DNA from: Alviniconcha marisindica
Taxonomy: Eukaryota > Mollusca > Gastropoda > Provannidae
Direction: 5' to 3'
Assembly (NCBI GenBank): GCA_018857735.1
Contig: JABMCL010003732.1
Span: forward strand, 77,001-141,000
Length of the DNA: 64,000 nt
Below are positions 46,661 to 58,770 of the stretch, piece after piece. A program made the position numbers and the translations under genes. Position 1 is the stretch's first letter. Every line of letters starts with the position of its first letter. Under the pieces are notes generated by a model, which was given only the letters and a program-made list of their open reading frames with translations, was not told the origin of the DNA and did no database searches.

Positions 46661-47674
46661 GGCATCACTGACAGACTACCAGAAGCTCTCAGTTATTCAT
46701 ACAGGTCCTTTGAAGAAATACATGTGGATCGCAATCATTTTTGTCAACAATTCTTTTTATCTCTGGATATAATGTCATATTGCAACATTCTAGAAAAAAA
46801 AAGCCCACAAGAAAAGGTGTGGTCTACTGGGTTTTACCCAATCTATTTTAACACATAATGATCAGTAATTTTTTGTAAACAGCCAGCAGATGAAAAAATT
46901 ATGCCAGACAAATCATGGCTAAATCCAACCAAAAAAAATAACCATTTTGGGGGATAGAGCCTGTCCCTTTCCCCGTACATGCTATCCCTAAGAATGCACC
47001 AGGAGTACCTGTTCTTGAAGTAACACATTCAGAAAGATTTCTTTTTCAGCTGTTGCTAGCCTGTAAGCAGACGCAGCAAGTAAGATGATCCCTAAATATG
47101 AGGTAGTGCATCACGACCCACTTTTGTGAAAGGGCTTCCAGAATGTGCACCACTGTTGAAACAGAAGAAAGCCAGTGCAGTTATCTCCCTTACTAGCTTT
47201 GTGAAACTGGAAGAGGCATTTTTAACTCCTTGGGACTTGCCCAAGACAACAACAAAAAACAACCCACAAATGCACTGCCTATGAAATTCCATGAACACAC
47301 CAGCCCTAAGAAATACATGGTCTCTGCACCTTCCATGTTCCATGAACAAAACAAGCTTTTGTTACCAACTTGATCCACAATGAGCGACTTTGCTGGCTTG
47401 AGCATTGCACTGCCCATAGAGGCCCAGCGCCACCTGGCTAGTGTAGGGGAGATCATTTGCAGCTGATTTGAGCTTTGTCAAAGCCCCAAATATGCCCAGC
47501 GCCACCAAGCGGGGCGATCCGCAGCTAAGTCGCCCATTGCTACAGACTGTTCCTGTGGTAAACACTCCAGGCTTTTTGTTCACTGTGGACTATTTTGAGC
47601 ACAAGCACACAACCTGGGAATCGGAGATAAGTGATATATAACACAACTTATTATTTGTTCAAAACTTGACATAC
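46661..47674. other. Intergenic sequence with a small local duplication
   Basis: 47537-47641 (ACAGACTGTTC .. TTTGAGCACAAGCACACA .. GATATATAAC) is duplicated in diverged form at 48111-48248, on the other side of the SINE-like element. Two copies of CAGCGCCACC occur at 47425 and 47498. No gene. Confidence 0.45.
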
Positions 47675-48070
47675 ACTTAATAATAATAATAATAACGATC
47701 ATTTCTAAAGCACAAATTCTTAAAAAGCCCTCAGTGATTTACAAAGAACACGATGGGAGGCGGGGGAGTTGGTTAATGTACCTGTACAAAAATCAAACAG
47801 GGGTGAGTTAGAGTGATTCAGGCTGAAGAAACGCGTCTTAGCATCAGAGCGGACTTGAAAGTAGTGATTGTTGTAGCATTTCTAATTTGTGGTGGCAGTG
47901 AGTTTCAGACAGAAGGGCCAAAATGAGAGAAGGCACGATCATCTTGTATTTATATAGTGGAAGTTTTAGGAGATGGTGTCAGCACTGGAACAAAGAGATC
48001 GAGCAGGAGAATAGAGATGAAGGATATCCGAGAGATAAACGGGAGTAGATGTGTTAATGGAACTGAAACA
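47675..48070. mobile_element. SINE-like dispersed repeat
   Basis: Starts with (TAA)n, then AAGCCCTCAGTGATTTACAA and a body (GTGGTGGCAGTGAGTTTCAG, AGAGAAGGCACGATC) whose layout follows 31060-31200. No coding frame. Confidence 0.5.
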
Positions 48071-48830
48071 GAGGCAGGCCATTTTGTACAAGATAGGAGC
48101 TTGGACACTTGTTACAGACTGTTCATGTGACGAAGCTGACCAACGTTTGGTTCACCGGTGAGTAGTTTGAGCACAAACTACCGGTGAGTAGTTTGAGCAC
48201 AAACACACCATCTGGGAATCCCTGTATTAGAACATGATGATATATAACTGTCACACAATATGGCAAAACTCAAAGGTATGAAGTGCCAAATAAACTGGGA
48301 CTGGGTGGTTTATTTTACAATTAGCTGACCACCTCACAGGGAGAAATGGGGCCGAGGGAAGTGTTGAGGGGTACTGCAATACCATACCGGTCACAGAGTG
48401 CCTCCACTGGACCTCATGGTTTTGTGCACACGGATTATAAATGCAGCAGTGTGGTATTTTCAGTGTGTGACTGTTCTGTCAGTTTGTGGGGATTACATTT
48501 TACGCTGACTTGAAGTAAACCTAGACATTTACAGGCTTGATGTTGAGTCTTGATTATTAACTGCATTTAATATGCTGTTTTATTGGATCTTCTCGTTAGA
48601 ATCTCAATGTAGTTTTTGATTATTAGTGCAGTAACTAATGATGAACATTGTCTTAAAAAGGAGTAGATGAATCTAGTCATATTAAGGTAGAAATTATAAT
48701 GTTTGGTGTCTTACAAAGTTATGGTGACAGAGTTCTGTCCCATGTATAGTATAGGATTTTTACCAAGTTCAGAAAAGCATGAGTTTCATGTTTAGTAGGC
48801 TTTAGAAGTTCTGAGCTCACAGCTCACTAT
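48071..48830. other. Intergenic sequence left of transposon copy B
   Basis: Contains the second half of the local duplication noted at 47537. A 34-bp direct repeat, ACCGGTGAGTAGTTTGAGCA, is at 48155-48210. Otherwise nothing is assigned. Confidence 0.4.
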
Positions 48831-48831
48831 A

Positions 48832-51066
48832 TATGACTTAGTGCCAAAGGGTGCGCAAATGGGGGGTCAAATTTTTGACTGTCAATAAAATCTGTTTCAA
48901 ACACTTTGTCTTGTTGTTGCTTTGTGTGTGCGTTCATAATTGGTCAGTATCACAGTGGAAACAATATGAGCTCCAAATCTGGAGCAGCTGGAGAAATATT
49001 ATTTTTTGAAAGTGAAAAGCGCCATGAAATTCGACCCCTGAAAACGGACACGCTCACTGGTGAGTGCTTTCGATGCTTTCATTCACGTACATGACGAATC
49101 AAAACATTTTCACCGATTTGCACAGTGCATATAAAAAATCGATTATCACTAAGTTTTGTTTTTGGAGTTAGAGGCTCTGAAATATCCCTCGGTCAAACGT
49201 TATGTGTGCTGAAATGTTTCATGACCAGCATCCGCATTCAATCTAGTGAAGAACGGACTTTCTCTTTCGTCGAAATTTTACTCCAGTCACTGTGGTACGT
49301 CACTGCATCAGGCGCCAATGTTTTATTTTACTGCCAAATGTCTGGGTAGTTTTTAAATATATTTTGCCATTCTTCATAAAATTGTTGCAATAAATAACGT
49401 TCAACAAACGTATTAGATTAAACAAGCAAAAGAAAAAAGAAAAAAGTTTTCGCGCTTTTGCACTACTTCCGGTCAGCCATGTTACACATCCGGGTCATTT
49501 GCTTTTAGCACATGGCCGCATGGAAGAGACGTTCTGATATGCGAAAGGTGTGTGGTAATATTTTGAAGACCGTAACGTTCAACTTAATTTAAACGTTCAT
49601 CGGAGATTTAGTCAAATCTTCCGGTTATACGATGATATTTATATTGGTATATGCCAAATCTTTTAAAAGTATCGGAATGTTAGCATACAGAGTGAGTTTT
49701 GTTGTTGTTGATCTAAAGTTTGTTCAGATGCTTTCGAAAATTTGTTTTCACTGAGTTTCTTACAACATGGGTGCGTGTTGAAATCGTAATGTGCGACAGC
49801 AGATTGGTTATAAACAGTATATTCTGATCGTACTCTTTACATTTTTTGCTTGCACTTAAAACAGTTCGTTTTATTTACAAACTACGTCTTCAAACAAATC
49901 ATCATATATGGTAGGCAATTCGAATTTACACAGGTTAAAGTCGTCAAGTTAGATGTTGAACATTACGATTACAACACGAGCTGTGGAAATAATAACGTTC
50001 GACATAATTATAGTGACCATGCCTGTCTGCCTTCCAGAGTTCTAAAAATGTAAGGTGCTGATCTTAATAGCATTATTCTTTGGCTGTGATTTTTTAGTAA
50101 TATTTAGTACGATTTTTTTTCTATTTATTATTATTAATTCTTTCACTTTTAAGTTAACTGTTCAACTATTTTTGTCCTAGGCACCCGAGTCAACATGACC
50201 AAGAAACGCATGGATGACGGGTTGCGTGTGTGTTTTCCTGTGACACCCAGAAGCAGCAAAAGTTGCACTCACTCTTACTTGCTCCATTTTCTCTTACAAA
50301 ACACTTACATGTTTGTTAAATAATAAGTATTATTTATTTTGTTATGAAAAACAAAGTACTATGTTGTCTCATTAACATTATGTTATCCACTACAACAAAA
50401 TTAATGCAGCAAAAACTGTTCACATGGAAATAGTTGTGTCTTTATACTTTATAGTAATAAAAAGTTACTGATTTATCATTTTCATCAAGAAACAAACAGC
50501 ATTGTACAGCTTGTTGAAATAGTAATGTACGACATATTTCTTACATCATTTGCTGTTTATGTCAAGAAAGCTTAACTTTGAGGGAAAAAATCATCAAATC
50601 TTCCTTGTCACATATTGTTCTATTAAAGAATAACTGTTTATGTTTCAAAATGTGTTGCTTTTTATTCATTTAAAAATGTTCGAGATTGGCTGTATGTTGA
50701 ACGTTATCTATTACAAGAAACTATGCGTAGCATGCTGTTCTGTGTGACACAGAACAGCAACAGTTCACTTGGTAATACTCATGTGGATCACATCTTGTAA
50801 GATCAGTTGGGTTTTCACAGTTTACTGCATGATTAGCAGCACAGTGATGTGGGCTTGTTGTAATGTGTAATGTTCAACATATTGTCACAAATCATACTGA
50901 AAGTCAAATTTCTCAGGAACAAAGAGCAGCACTGCCTTCTCCCTTCACTGGTGGATGACTTCACATGTGTTCATTAAAAAAATGCATTACTCACTCACAT
51001 CCTGTCAACTTTATTTTCTAGTACCTCTGTCCTCTTTTCTTGTGCACCTTTTGGCACTAAGTCATA
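48832..51066 (+). mobile_element. DNA transposon copy B (~2.24 kb, terminal inverted repeats)
   Basis: Inverted relative to copy A. Ends TGACTTAGTGCCAAAGGGTG at the left and the complement TTTTGGCACTAAGTCA at the right, both next to TATA. It contains many GTTGAACATTACGAT/AACGTTCAAC-like internal repeats, spread from end to end. No transposase domain recognised. It carries a possible two-exon small gene (48966-50323). A TA or TATA target duplication is possible but cannot be separated from the AT-rich flanks. Confidence 0.8.
48966..50323 (+). CDS. Possible two-exon small protein inside transposon copy B
   Basis: Exon 48966-49059 starts at ATG and encodes MSSKSGAAGEILFFESEKRH and EIRPLKTDTLT, ending in phase 1 at CTG|GTGAGT. 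A second exon after TTTTTGTCCTAG at 50181 enters in phase 1 and reads TRVNMTKKRMDDGLRVCFP, ending TAA at 50321-50323, for 78 codons. The acceptor and second exon are also intact in copy A, but A lost a base at the first donor. I recognise no family. It could be part of the element's own gene or captured host exons. Confidence 0.35.
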
Positions 51067-51240
51067 TATGAGAATGTGAGAGTGAGATATGTACATATAT
51101 ATTTCTTTTACGTTTTATTTTATTTTATTGTTATTTTAAATGTACCTTCTGGAGTCTTGAGCCCATGTGTCAAAGGAACATTGTCATTTTGATGCTTTGT
51201 ATATTGATGAATAATAAAGATTGATTTGATTTGATTTGAT
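51067..51240 (+). mobile_element. 3' end of a retroelement with (TTGAT)n tail
   Basis: AATAAAGATTGATTTGATTT, followed by further TTGAT repeats at 51208-51240, looks like the 3' tail of a non-LTR element or SINE. Only the end is visible, right beside transposon copy B. Confidence 0.4.
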
Positions 51241-53100
51241 GATCTAGTAACAGGTTTACTGGGCAGTTACAGACATTATTTATCTAGAAGGAGCCTTTGT
51301 CAAATTGAGAAGGTATGTGAATCTATATATTTTCTTAATGTAATACTGATATTTTTCCTATGGTATTTGACAGGTTTAATTTCATGACTCCTTCACTTAT
51401 TTTGTTCTATGTATTTATTTTATAATTTGGTCATTTCCTTTCCTTAGCTGTTAAAATGTTATCATCATGGTTTATGCAGCCATGAAGTAGGTTTTGTGAC
51501 TTTTTGTCTGCTGTCATATGTTATGGTCAACATTGCTCTTTATAATGCTAAGAGTGCTGCGGGTATTGGCCAGGATTGTTTTATCAGTTACCTTGTGTTA
51601 TTTATTTTTATGTTCCCAGTGTTTGTCTAGATGGTTTTCAAGGAAGCTAGTATTCCTGCTATTTTATAATGCTGATATGATTCCTGTTAGCAAGTTCTTA
51701 TATTTCTTTTTCTTTTTGGACAGGGCTTCAAATGGTTGAAATGCTACTGTTACACACCTGTCTACCAATGCTACACACCTGTCTACCAATGCTACACACC
51801 TGTCTACCAATGCTACTACTGTACTAGTAATACAACCTGGAAATAAAACAGCCACGGTTCCCCTTGCTTCGCCTCAGGTGTTCCCACGAACCCGCAAGGG
51901 GCATATATACATGCATGCATCATAACCCGGCAACATAAACACACCAGGCTCTGGTGATAGTACTGCCTGGGAAAGGGAGGGAGGGGGCACAGGTATTCTG
52001 ACCACCCATGCAACAAGAGAAACGGTAGACAAATTCCAGCACGAGTGACAGGAAATAGTCCAAATGTAGAATATTGAAATTAAAGAAGCAAATATTGATG
52101 AATATCACTGAAGTATTAGTCTTTATTGCTGTGTTGTGCTTGTGCTGTTGATGTTATTACAGCAAGGTAACAGTACATATATAAATGAATATTGATTAGT
52201 GCAAGAACACAGTCACAGAGTGGGCAGATTTGGGGGAAAATAGCATGGGTTTTGGAGGAAAAAGGGTCGGTGGGCTTGGGACAGAAGAGGGAGGATGTGA
52301 CGAGAAAGAGAGAGAGGAGGCAGGAGAGACTCAGTGGAGAAGAGCGTCAGCAGCGTGCTGTACACTTGTGTGGAAGACATTCGCTGAAGGGGAGGTGTCA
52401 TGAAGGTGCGTCACCACCTGAGAACTATGTATATGTGTGAAGGACTGCAACCAAAAAACGTTATGTTGACCATCTGGGACACACCAGCCCCTGTCAACGT
52501 TCCTGACAGCGGCACCATGCCACTGACGACACACTGCTGTTGAACATCAGTTGTGGACCACCGTCCATCACTCAGTGACAGTGCGTCTCCCTGGCTCTCA
52601 CTGGTGGTTTAAGAACTCAGAAACTGTTGCCTGCAGCCAATGTGGACGTGCGAATGAGTGAGCGAAGGCTGGTCGGGTAATGGAAGCCATCTTATTGAGT
52701 TGTGTGCACACAGACGTGACCAAGAGGAGGAGGAGGAAGCTAATGATGGTAATACTAATAGTGAAGACGAAATAGGCCTAGTAGATTGTTCTGCTGAAGT
52801 TAGTTTTAAGCTAAGGGACTTTCATTTGCTGTTATCCATGTGTTTAATGATGCATAGTGATCAACAGTGAGAAGCTGAGACCCGCATCTCATCCACTGTA
52901 GTCGGTGCTTTAAGATTATGTGTGCAGATGCCCATGAGAAAATGAGTGACACACAAGTGCATGTGCGTGCAGACGACCAAAACGAAGTAGTCCATGGGCC
53001 GGGTATCGAAACCCTCCCCCCCCCACCCTCCCCGCCCAATGATTTTTGGAGACAATGATTTTTGGATAGCTCAGTATGTGTCTTTTCAATATCTGCTTGT
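51241..53100. other. Intergenic sequence, mostly unassigned
   Basis: A 4-copy ~21-bp repeat CTGTCTACCAATGCTACACAC lies at 51757-51815. 52658-52870 has a short acidic frame (RDQEEEEEANDGNTNSEDE) without recognisable homology or splice support. Confidence 0.4.
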
Positions 53101-53194
53101 CTGCAAGATGAACTACTCTGCTTTTAGGGATTATCTGAGATGGTACATAGCAGCTTAATCGCAAGTATTAAAATGGGCGTGTCCCCTACAAATC

Positions 53195-53345
53195 CCAAAC
53201 AAAAGGCAGCTATACCATTCTTTGGACACACAAAAATACTGCACATGCTGGTATCAATGGGCAGCACTGCTCTTGCGGCTGGTGTTGTCTTACCCAGGTA
53301 TGGTGGCCTGAATTACGGGCGTGGGATTACTAAGTATTAAAAAAG
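53195..53345 (+). repeat. Dispersed repeat related to 14120-14260
   Basis: About 65% identical by eye to the copy in CNK intron 7. It reads AAIPFFGHTKILHMLVSMGS in one frame, and the intron 7 copy reads AAIPLLGHMDIMLHT. Possibly the remnant of a coding element. Family not recognised. Confidence 0.45.
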
Positions 53346-54170
53346 AAAAAATGGCACATTGCATAATTTGGTACAATGCTCATGTAAAAATATAGAACAA
53401 AAGTGATTCATTTACCACCAAATGTATCATGGTAAGAGAGTCACAGAGAATGTTTGATTAACACCTACATTAATGGATGACGTCATGGAATAGAATATAA
53501 TGAAGTTCAAAAGTGAAACAACCTTTTTACAAAAATGCACGTATGTTCAAACCTCAATAAACTACTTCCACAAAACCGCTGCAGGTGCTGGCTTATTCAC
53601 TGGTCTACCTCCATTTAACCTGAATCAGTTTCACAGTACTCTACACCCCATGGAAGATAGGCAAGAAACATGCCCGATGTGTGTAAAACTTACCAGTTTT
53701 GCCTTTGTTATGTCTGAGTAAAACAGTTTAGGTTCAGGAGCCATTAAACTGATGCCACCAGACGGCATCTCTGGTTTAATTCAGCATGCAACTGCTGGAC
53801 AGTTTCATGTGTCAGCTTGCAGTCAGCAGGCTCTTGCTATTATGCCAAGAATACAGACAAACAGCCAGGAAATGTCAAAGATATTAACAAAAGTGATTGT
53901 CCACACTGTCAATGATTTGACAAATCAATATTGACTTTCTGAAATTGTTACCTGACTTTGATAATATAAAAATTTATTTAAAAATTGGATTATTCTCCTT
54001 ATTTGTTACTGCTTATCAGTATAGCCACAGCAGGTACCAAAGCCAGTGCCACATAAGGTTTCCAATCCTGAATGTCCCTTAATTTGAGTGACACTGAATG
54101 TCTAGCTTAGACATATATATATGTCAGCCTCAAACCTGAAGCCATCAAGATTCTCAAGCTCTGGGTATTC

Positions 54171-55054
54171 TTGAGAGTCATCTTCCTTTTCGGGCTGCTC
54201 CACCTGGCTTTCAACCAGGTCTTGTGGCATGAAGAAACAGTCTGTCCAGTATACCTCCCACTTTTCCATTCACAGTATGCATGGCTATCTGCTCAAGGAA
54301 TGGTTCTAAGTTGCCATATCCGTGGAATATCAAGAGTGCTTGAAAGTTGGCCCTTTCGATGTGCATTATCACTGCATCTCTGCATGGTGGCGTTGTGACT
54401 GTTCAACAAGGATGAGGTGTGTTGACTCATTTTGTTGACATCTATCACTTATTTACCTCTACAGAGATGATGCATGGAATGTTCCAGTTTCATAATTTTT
54501 CCTTAACATGGTAATCTCTTTATCTCTAAACAATTCTGCCATAACATACTGAACGATGTACTGAAAATATATGGTCTTATTGGAAGCTTGCTCTTCAATG
54601 GTTTTAGTGTCTTAGATAGTTTCCTGGTGTCTGTCATCCTCTCGAGTGTAATCTCTCTGACAGGTGGCATGGTAATGTGCTTCTCGAGCAGCCAAGTCAG
54701 TATCTTGCACCTTCAAAAGGATGTGCTGATCTTGTTTTCTTTTGGTTGCTTCTTTGGCAGAATCCTCAGCTGTTTTTGTCATACATTTGACTAATGTTTT
54801 CAACATGTTGTTTCCTTGTGATTCGAGTCTTTTCACAAAAAAGACATCTGTCACTGGGCAACAGCTAGCACTTGTGGTTGCTGACGGATTTGCTGTTCTC
54901 GCTTTTTTGAGGATCTTACATCACTCCCTTCTGATGGGTTCTTTTGTTTCAAAATTCTGCAGTCATTCTCAAAGTAGCACAACGTGTGATTCCCATGTAG
55001 ATTCGGCATATACTCATATATTTCATCCACCATATCAGGACTGGACCACTGCAC
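54171..55054 (-). pseudogene. Degenerate element-derived coding remnant
   Basis: Minus-strand pieces read PDMVDEIYEYMPNLHGNH, then after a frame change DLAAREAHYHATCQRDYTR, then further down ALLIFHGYGNLEPF. The A-(R/K)-E-x-x-Y-H-x-x-C-x-(R/K)-x-Y-T motif occurs in a repetitive protein family found in many invertebrate genomes, which I recall only in general terms. Frames are broken by stops and shifts, so it is not a functional gene. Confidence 0.4.
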
Positions 55055-55905
55055 ATGTTTAAGTTATTTAGTTCTTGGATTTGTCTCGTCAACCACACAA
55101 GGTCACCTCAGGACAAATCACAGTCACAGTTTCTTCACACCAGTTCGAAACGCAAGGAGCCAAAACACAAGCAAAACGCTGGCTCACTGTTCTACACAGA
55201 AGACAATCAATAGCAAACATCCCAGCCAAAACAGTCAATAATTAGCACACATCACTATCTACAACTGCAAAAGATACTTCCAGACAGATTCCCTGTAATG
55301 CATTCAGTACAAAATTAAAGAACAAGTGATCAGATCACAAATATGTCTAAATCATCTTTTTAAGGCACAGTAACACACATTTTGTTCCTATTTATATTCT
55401 GCAAGCACTCAGCACGAAAACCTGCTTAAATCAATTGACTATGAGCAGTGCAACCTATTTTATTTCACAGGCTAACGCGGGAATTCACTTCAGCAACTGA
55501 AAGGTATGGAGAGAATTTGGAAAAGATGAAGGTGAATGGACCAGGGAAGCGGAAATTAGGACAAGAAAGAAATTATGGCACTGAATAAGCATACTTGGTT
55601 ATATTCTGACCTACTCCATGCTTTTAAGGGAAAACATTCATCAGGTCTGGGTTTTTAACAGAGGGGACCTTAATATTTCTGTGTCCGCAGTGCCCAATAA
55701 CAAGGACACATTTAAGACAAAGAGAAACGGAAAGCTGCAACATATCAAACTGTTCAAATAATAAAATAATATTTAGAAATGGCCTTTTTTGTCATAATAA
55801 ATGAGTTGCTAAGAGACAAGGTCATCGCAATTTGGCATTCCATATAGTGAATTTATAAAAACCAGCACCACAGACACAAACAGCAACAGCTCACCTGCAA
55901 ACAAC
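55055..55905. other. Intergenic sequence, nothing assigned
   Basis: AT-rich, with no exon, RNA gene or array recognised. Confidence 0.4.
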
Positions 55906-55909
55906 ATGA

Positions 55910-56735
55910 ACTGTGTACTTTGATGACAATAACACAATAATAACATCTCCCATCCCTCATGAGACAATAACACCTCCCATCCCTCCTGTGACAATAACAC
56001 AATAATAACACTTATCCCTCCTGTGATAATCACACAATAATAACACCACCTATCCCTCCTGTGATAATAACACAATAATAACACCTCCCATCCCTCCTGT
56101 GACAATAACACAATAATAACATCTCCTATCCCCCCTGTGACAATAACACAATAATAACACTTATCCCTCCTGTGACAATAACACAATAATAACACCTCCT
56201 ATCCCTCCTGTGACAATAACACAATAATAACACCTATCCCTCCTGTGACAATAACACAATAATAACACCTCCTATCCCTCCCGTAACAATAACACAATAA
56301 TAACACCTATCCCTCCTGTGACAATAACACAATAATAACACCTCCTATCCCTCCTGTGACAATAACCCAATAATAACACCTATCCCTCCTGTGACAATGA
56401 CACAATAATAGCACCTCCCATCCCTCCCGTAACAATAACACAATAATAACACCTATCCCTCCTGTGACAATAACACAATAATAACACCTCCTATCCCTCC
56501 CGTAACAATAACACAATAATAACACCTATCCCTCCTGTGACAATAACACAATAATAACACCTCCTATCCCTCCTGTGACAATAACACAATAATAACACCT
56601 ATCCCTCCTGTGACAATGACACAATAATAGCACCTCTCATCCCTCCCGTAACAATAACACAATAATAACACCTTATATCCCTCATGGGACAATAACACAA
56701 CAAGAATATTGCCTCCCATCCCTCCTGTGACAAAT
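55910..56735. repeat. Minisatellite, 33-38-bp unit, ~23 copies
   Basis: Core TGTGACAATAACACAATAAT, then AACACCTCCTATCCCTCC. Two unit lengths (with and without CTCC) alternate. Confidence 0.94.
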
Positions 56736-57961
56736 AACTCAAACCAATCCTTTCCATGCAATGCACAAATGTACATACATTGTTTCGACCCCAACCTCAC
56801 CCCACCCACGTTGTTGAAGTCAACATACAATGGAAACTGACTTTTTGGAGTGGCCATCTCCAAGTGGGTGTGGCCATTCCACGTACCAGTTTCACTGAGC
56901 TGGACAGCTGACTGACAGCACCAAAGAAAACGATAACGAGCAAGCTGGTCAACTGGTGCTGACAACAGCACAACAGTGAAACGGCTGAGTGGTCTGATGT
57001 AGCTCTGAAAATGAGAAAACTAAACCCTGCGGTCAACACACAATTATGTCAATTATTGATAAGCAAGGCAGGCACCCAGGTTATGTCCCTTCATCTTTGC
57101 CTCCCACTTACGATTACAGACCACAACACAAAGCGTCACTACACTTTGATTCGCCCGTTTAAAAACATCTTCCTAAGCTATGCTCATCTGTATCCGTGGT
57201 AAGAAATGTCAATGTAGCTGGGAAAACAGCTTTTGCTTCTTCTTCCTTTCCTGCTGCACAAGGGCCTTTTCCATATGCACACCCACCAACCCATGGCTCT
57301 GATACGACTTTTATCGTAACAAAGATTCGAAACTCAATCCGCATCAGTTTTTTTGGGGCAAATGTCTTAATCTAAAATTCACCGACTTTACTTTAAAGAC
57401 CACTTTCTCTCTTTTCTTTTTTTTAACCAAAACTGTCACATTGTAAGACCAATTTCCAGAAATGATTCCCCTATTCAACTTTAATTTACCCCACGCGGAT
57501 CATGTATGCCCTCCACTTCACACTTCAGAAGTACGTACTGCAATGTCAGGCTTATAATTTATGCATACAATTTATTGAAGGAAAATCATGAAGCTGTGTG
57601 GTACTGGATCAGTGGAGGGTTATCCTCCAAGTCAGTCACAAAATCATGGGGTTGTCAACCTGACTGGAGATGTTCACAAACACTCAAAATCAATGACATC
57701 GCTCGCATGAAGTATTCATTCCTCACATCTCAGTTATCACAAGTTTTCCTCTGTTTTTCTTAAAGACCACATGAACTCTGCACAGGCTTTTCATTTGTCA
57801 TCAAAGTACATCCTTACTGACCGACAACAACAACATCCAGCAACTTCTGGCTTTTGGTGGGTGTACATAGGACAAACTGATTTGTTATCATTTTGGGCAG
57901 GCATCTGTCTGCCTTCTTCAGAGCTCAGGCACTCAAAACATTCTCAGCCACACAATCAGAC
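56736..57961. other. 3' flank of phytochelatin synthase, nothing else assigned
   Basis: Contains the likely polyadenylation signal at 57571. A minus-strand frame at 56800-56990 (EMATPKSQFPLYVDFNNVGG) ends near a GTGAGG donor-like site but has no recognised family. Confidence 0.4.
57571..57576 (-). promoter_or_regulatory. Candidate polyadenylation signal of phytochelatin synthase
   Basis: AATAAA on the minus strand, about 385 bp downstream of the stop codon at 57962. It is the first exact AATAAA I see after the stop. Confidence 0.4.
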
Positions 57962-58770
57962 CTACTTCTGCTCTGAGCGTGACTCCTCTTTCGAGGAATC
58001 TTTGACGAAGCGGAAGGGCTGCGCTGATGCTGCAGCAGGCGACTGGCTGGCTGGGGAGTGGTAGCCAGTCAGCTTCCTCAGCTGACGGTGCAGGGTGGAC
58101 AGCTCTTCCTTCACCAACTTCCCGTAAGCCCCGCTGTGTGCCTGCATCGACAAGTCATGCAGCACCGCCCCCAGGGTACCCGGGGTGGGCGGCAGGGAGT
58201 AGGGCCAGCTCAAGAGGAACGCCGTGACAAAGTGGCACAGGCACAAGCTCTGGTTCATGTCACAGCAGAGGGACTTGCAATCTGCCACGCCCTTCAGCGC
58301 AAGCAGCTGATCGTCGGCCTTGGCCGTGGCGCCCACACTGGGCCAGGTGCCAAAGAGGTTCTCCAGCTTGCTGAGGTCCTCCTGGGACAGTTTGGTCACC
58401 ACCTCGTACACGTTCCTGAAGACATTGGTGGCCTCCAGCTGCAGCAGGAGCTCCTCGATGACGCACTGCACATTGCAGGTGTTGGTGCAGAGGATGTGCT
58501 CCTGAGTGGTCAGCACAAAGGTCTCCTTGTTCAGCAAACAAGCCACCTCCACCAGACCGTGCAACGTGTTGTCCACCACCGCCGGCAGCACATCCACTCC
58601 ATCCTTCAAGCACGGCCTGTCCAGCAGCTCCGTCCAGGCCGCCAGGAAGTGCTGGTAGTTCTCCAAGACTGCCGGGCTGGCGTTGACGCTGAACTGCTTC
58701 ACGATCTTGAAGAGGAGCAGCGCCTTGCTGTCCTTGGCTGGCCAGACTTGGATGTGACCTCGAGGAAGCC
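57962..58770 (-). CDS. PCS: PCS terminal exon: end of catalytic domain and Cys-rich C-terminal domain
   Basis: Acceptor CTCTTTACCCAG just above 58770, 269 codons, stop at 57962-57964. After the catalytic core it holds a helical region (LLLFKIVKQFSVNASPAVLE) and Cys clusters CTNTCNVQC and CKSLCCDMNQSLCLC, the kind of Cys pairs thought to sense metal in this family. The tail is charged (KDSSKEESRSEQK). GC content is clearly higher than the surroundings, as expected for coding sequence. Confidence 0.93.

Noticed and set aside
52658..52870. Acidic 70-residue frame as a gene
   Set aside because: No recognised family, no splice or promoter evidence, and a short Glu-rich run explains its protein-like look.
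56800..56990. Minus-strand exon candidate (PKSQFPLYVDFNNVGG)
   Set aside because: There is a donor-like GTGAGG, but no clear acceptor phase or partner exon was found and no family is recognised.
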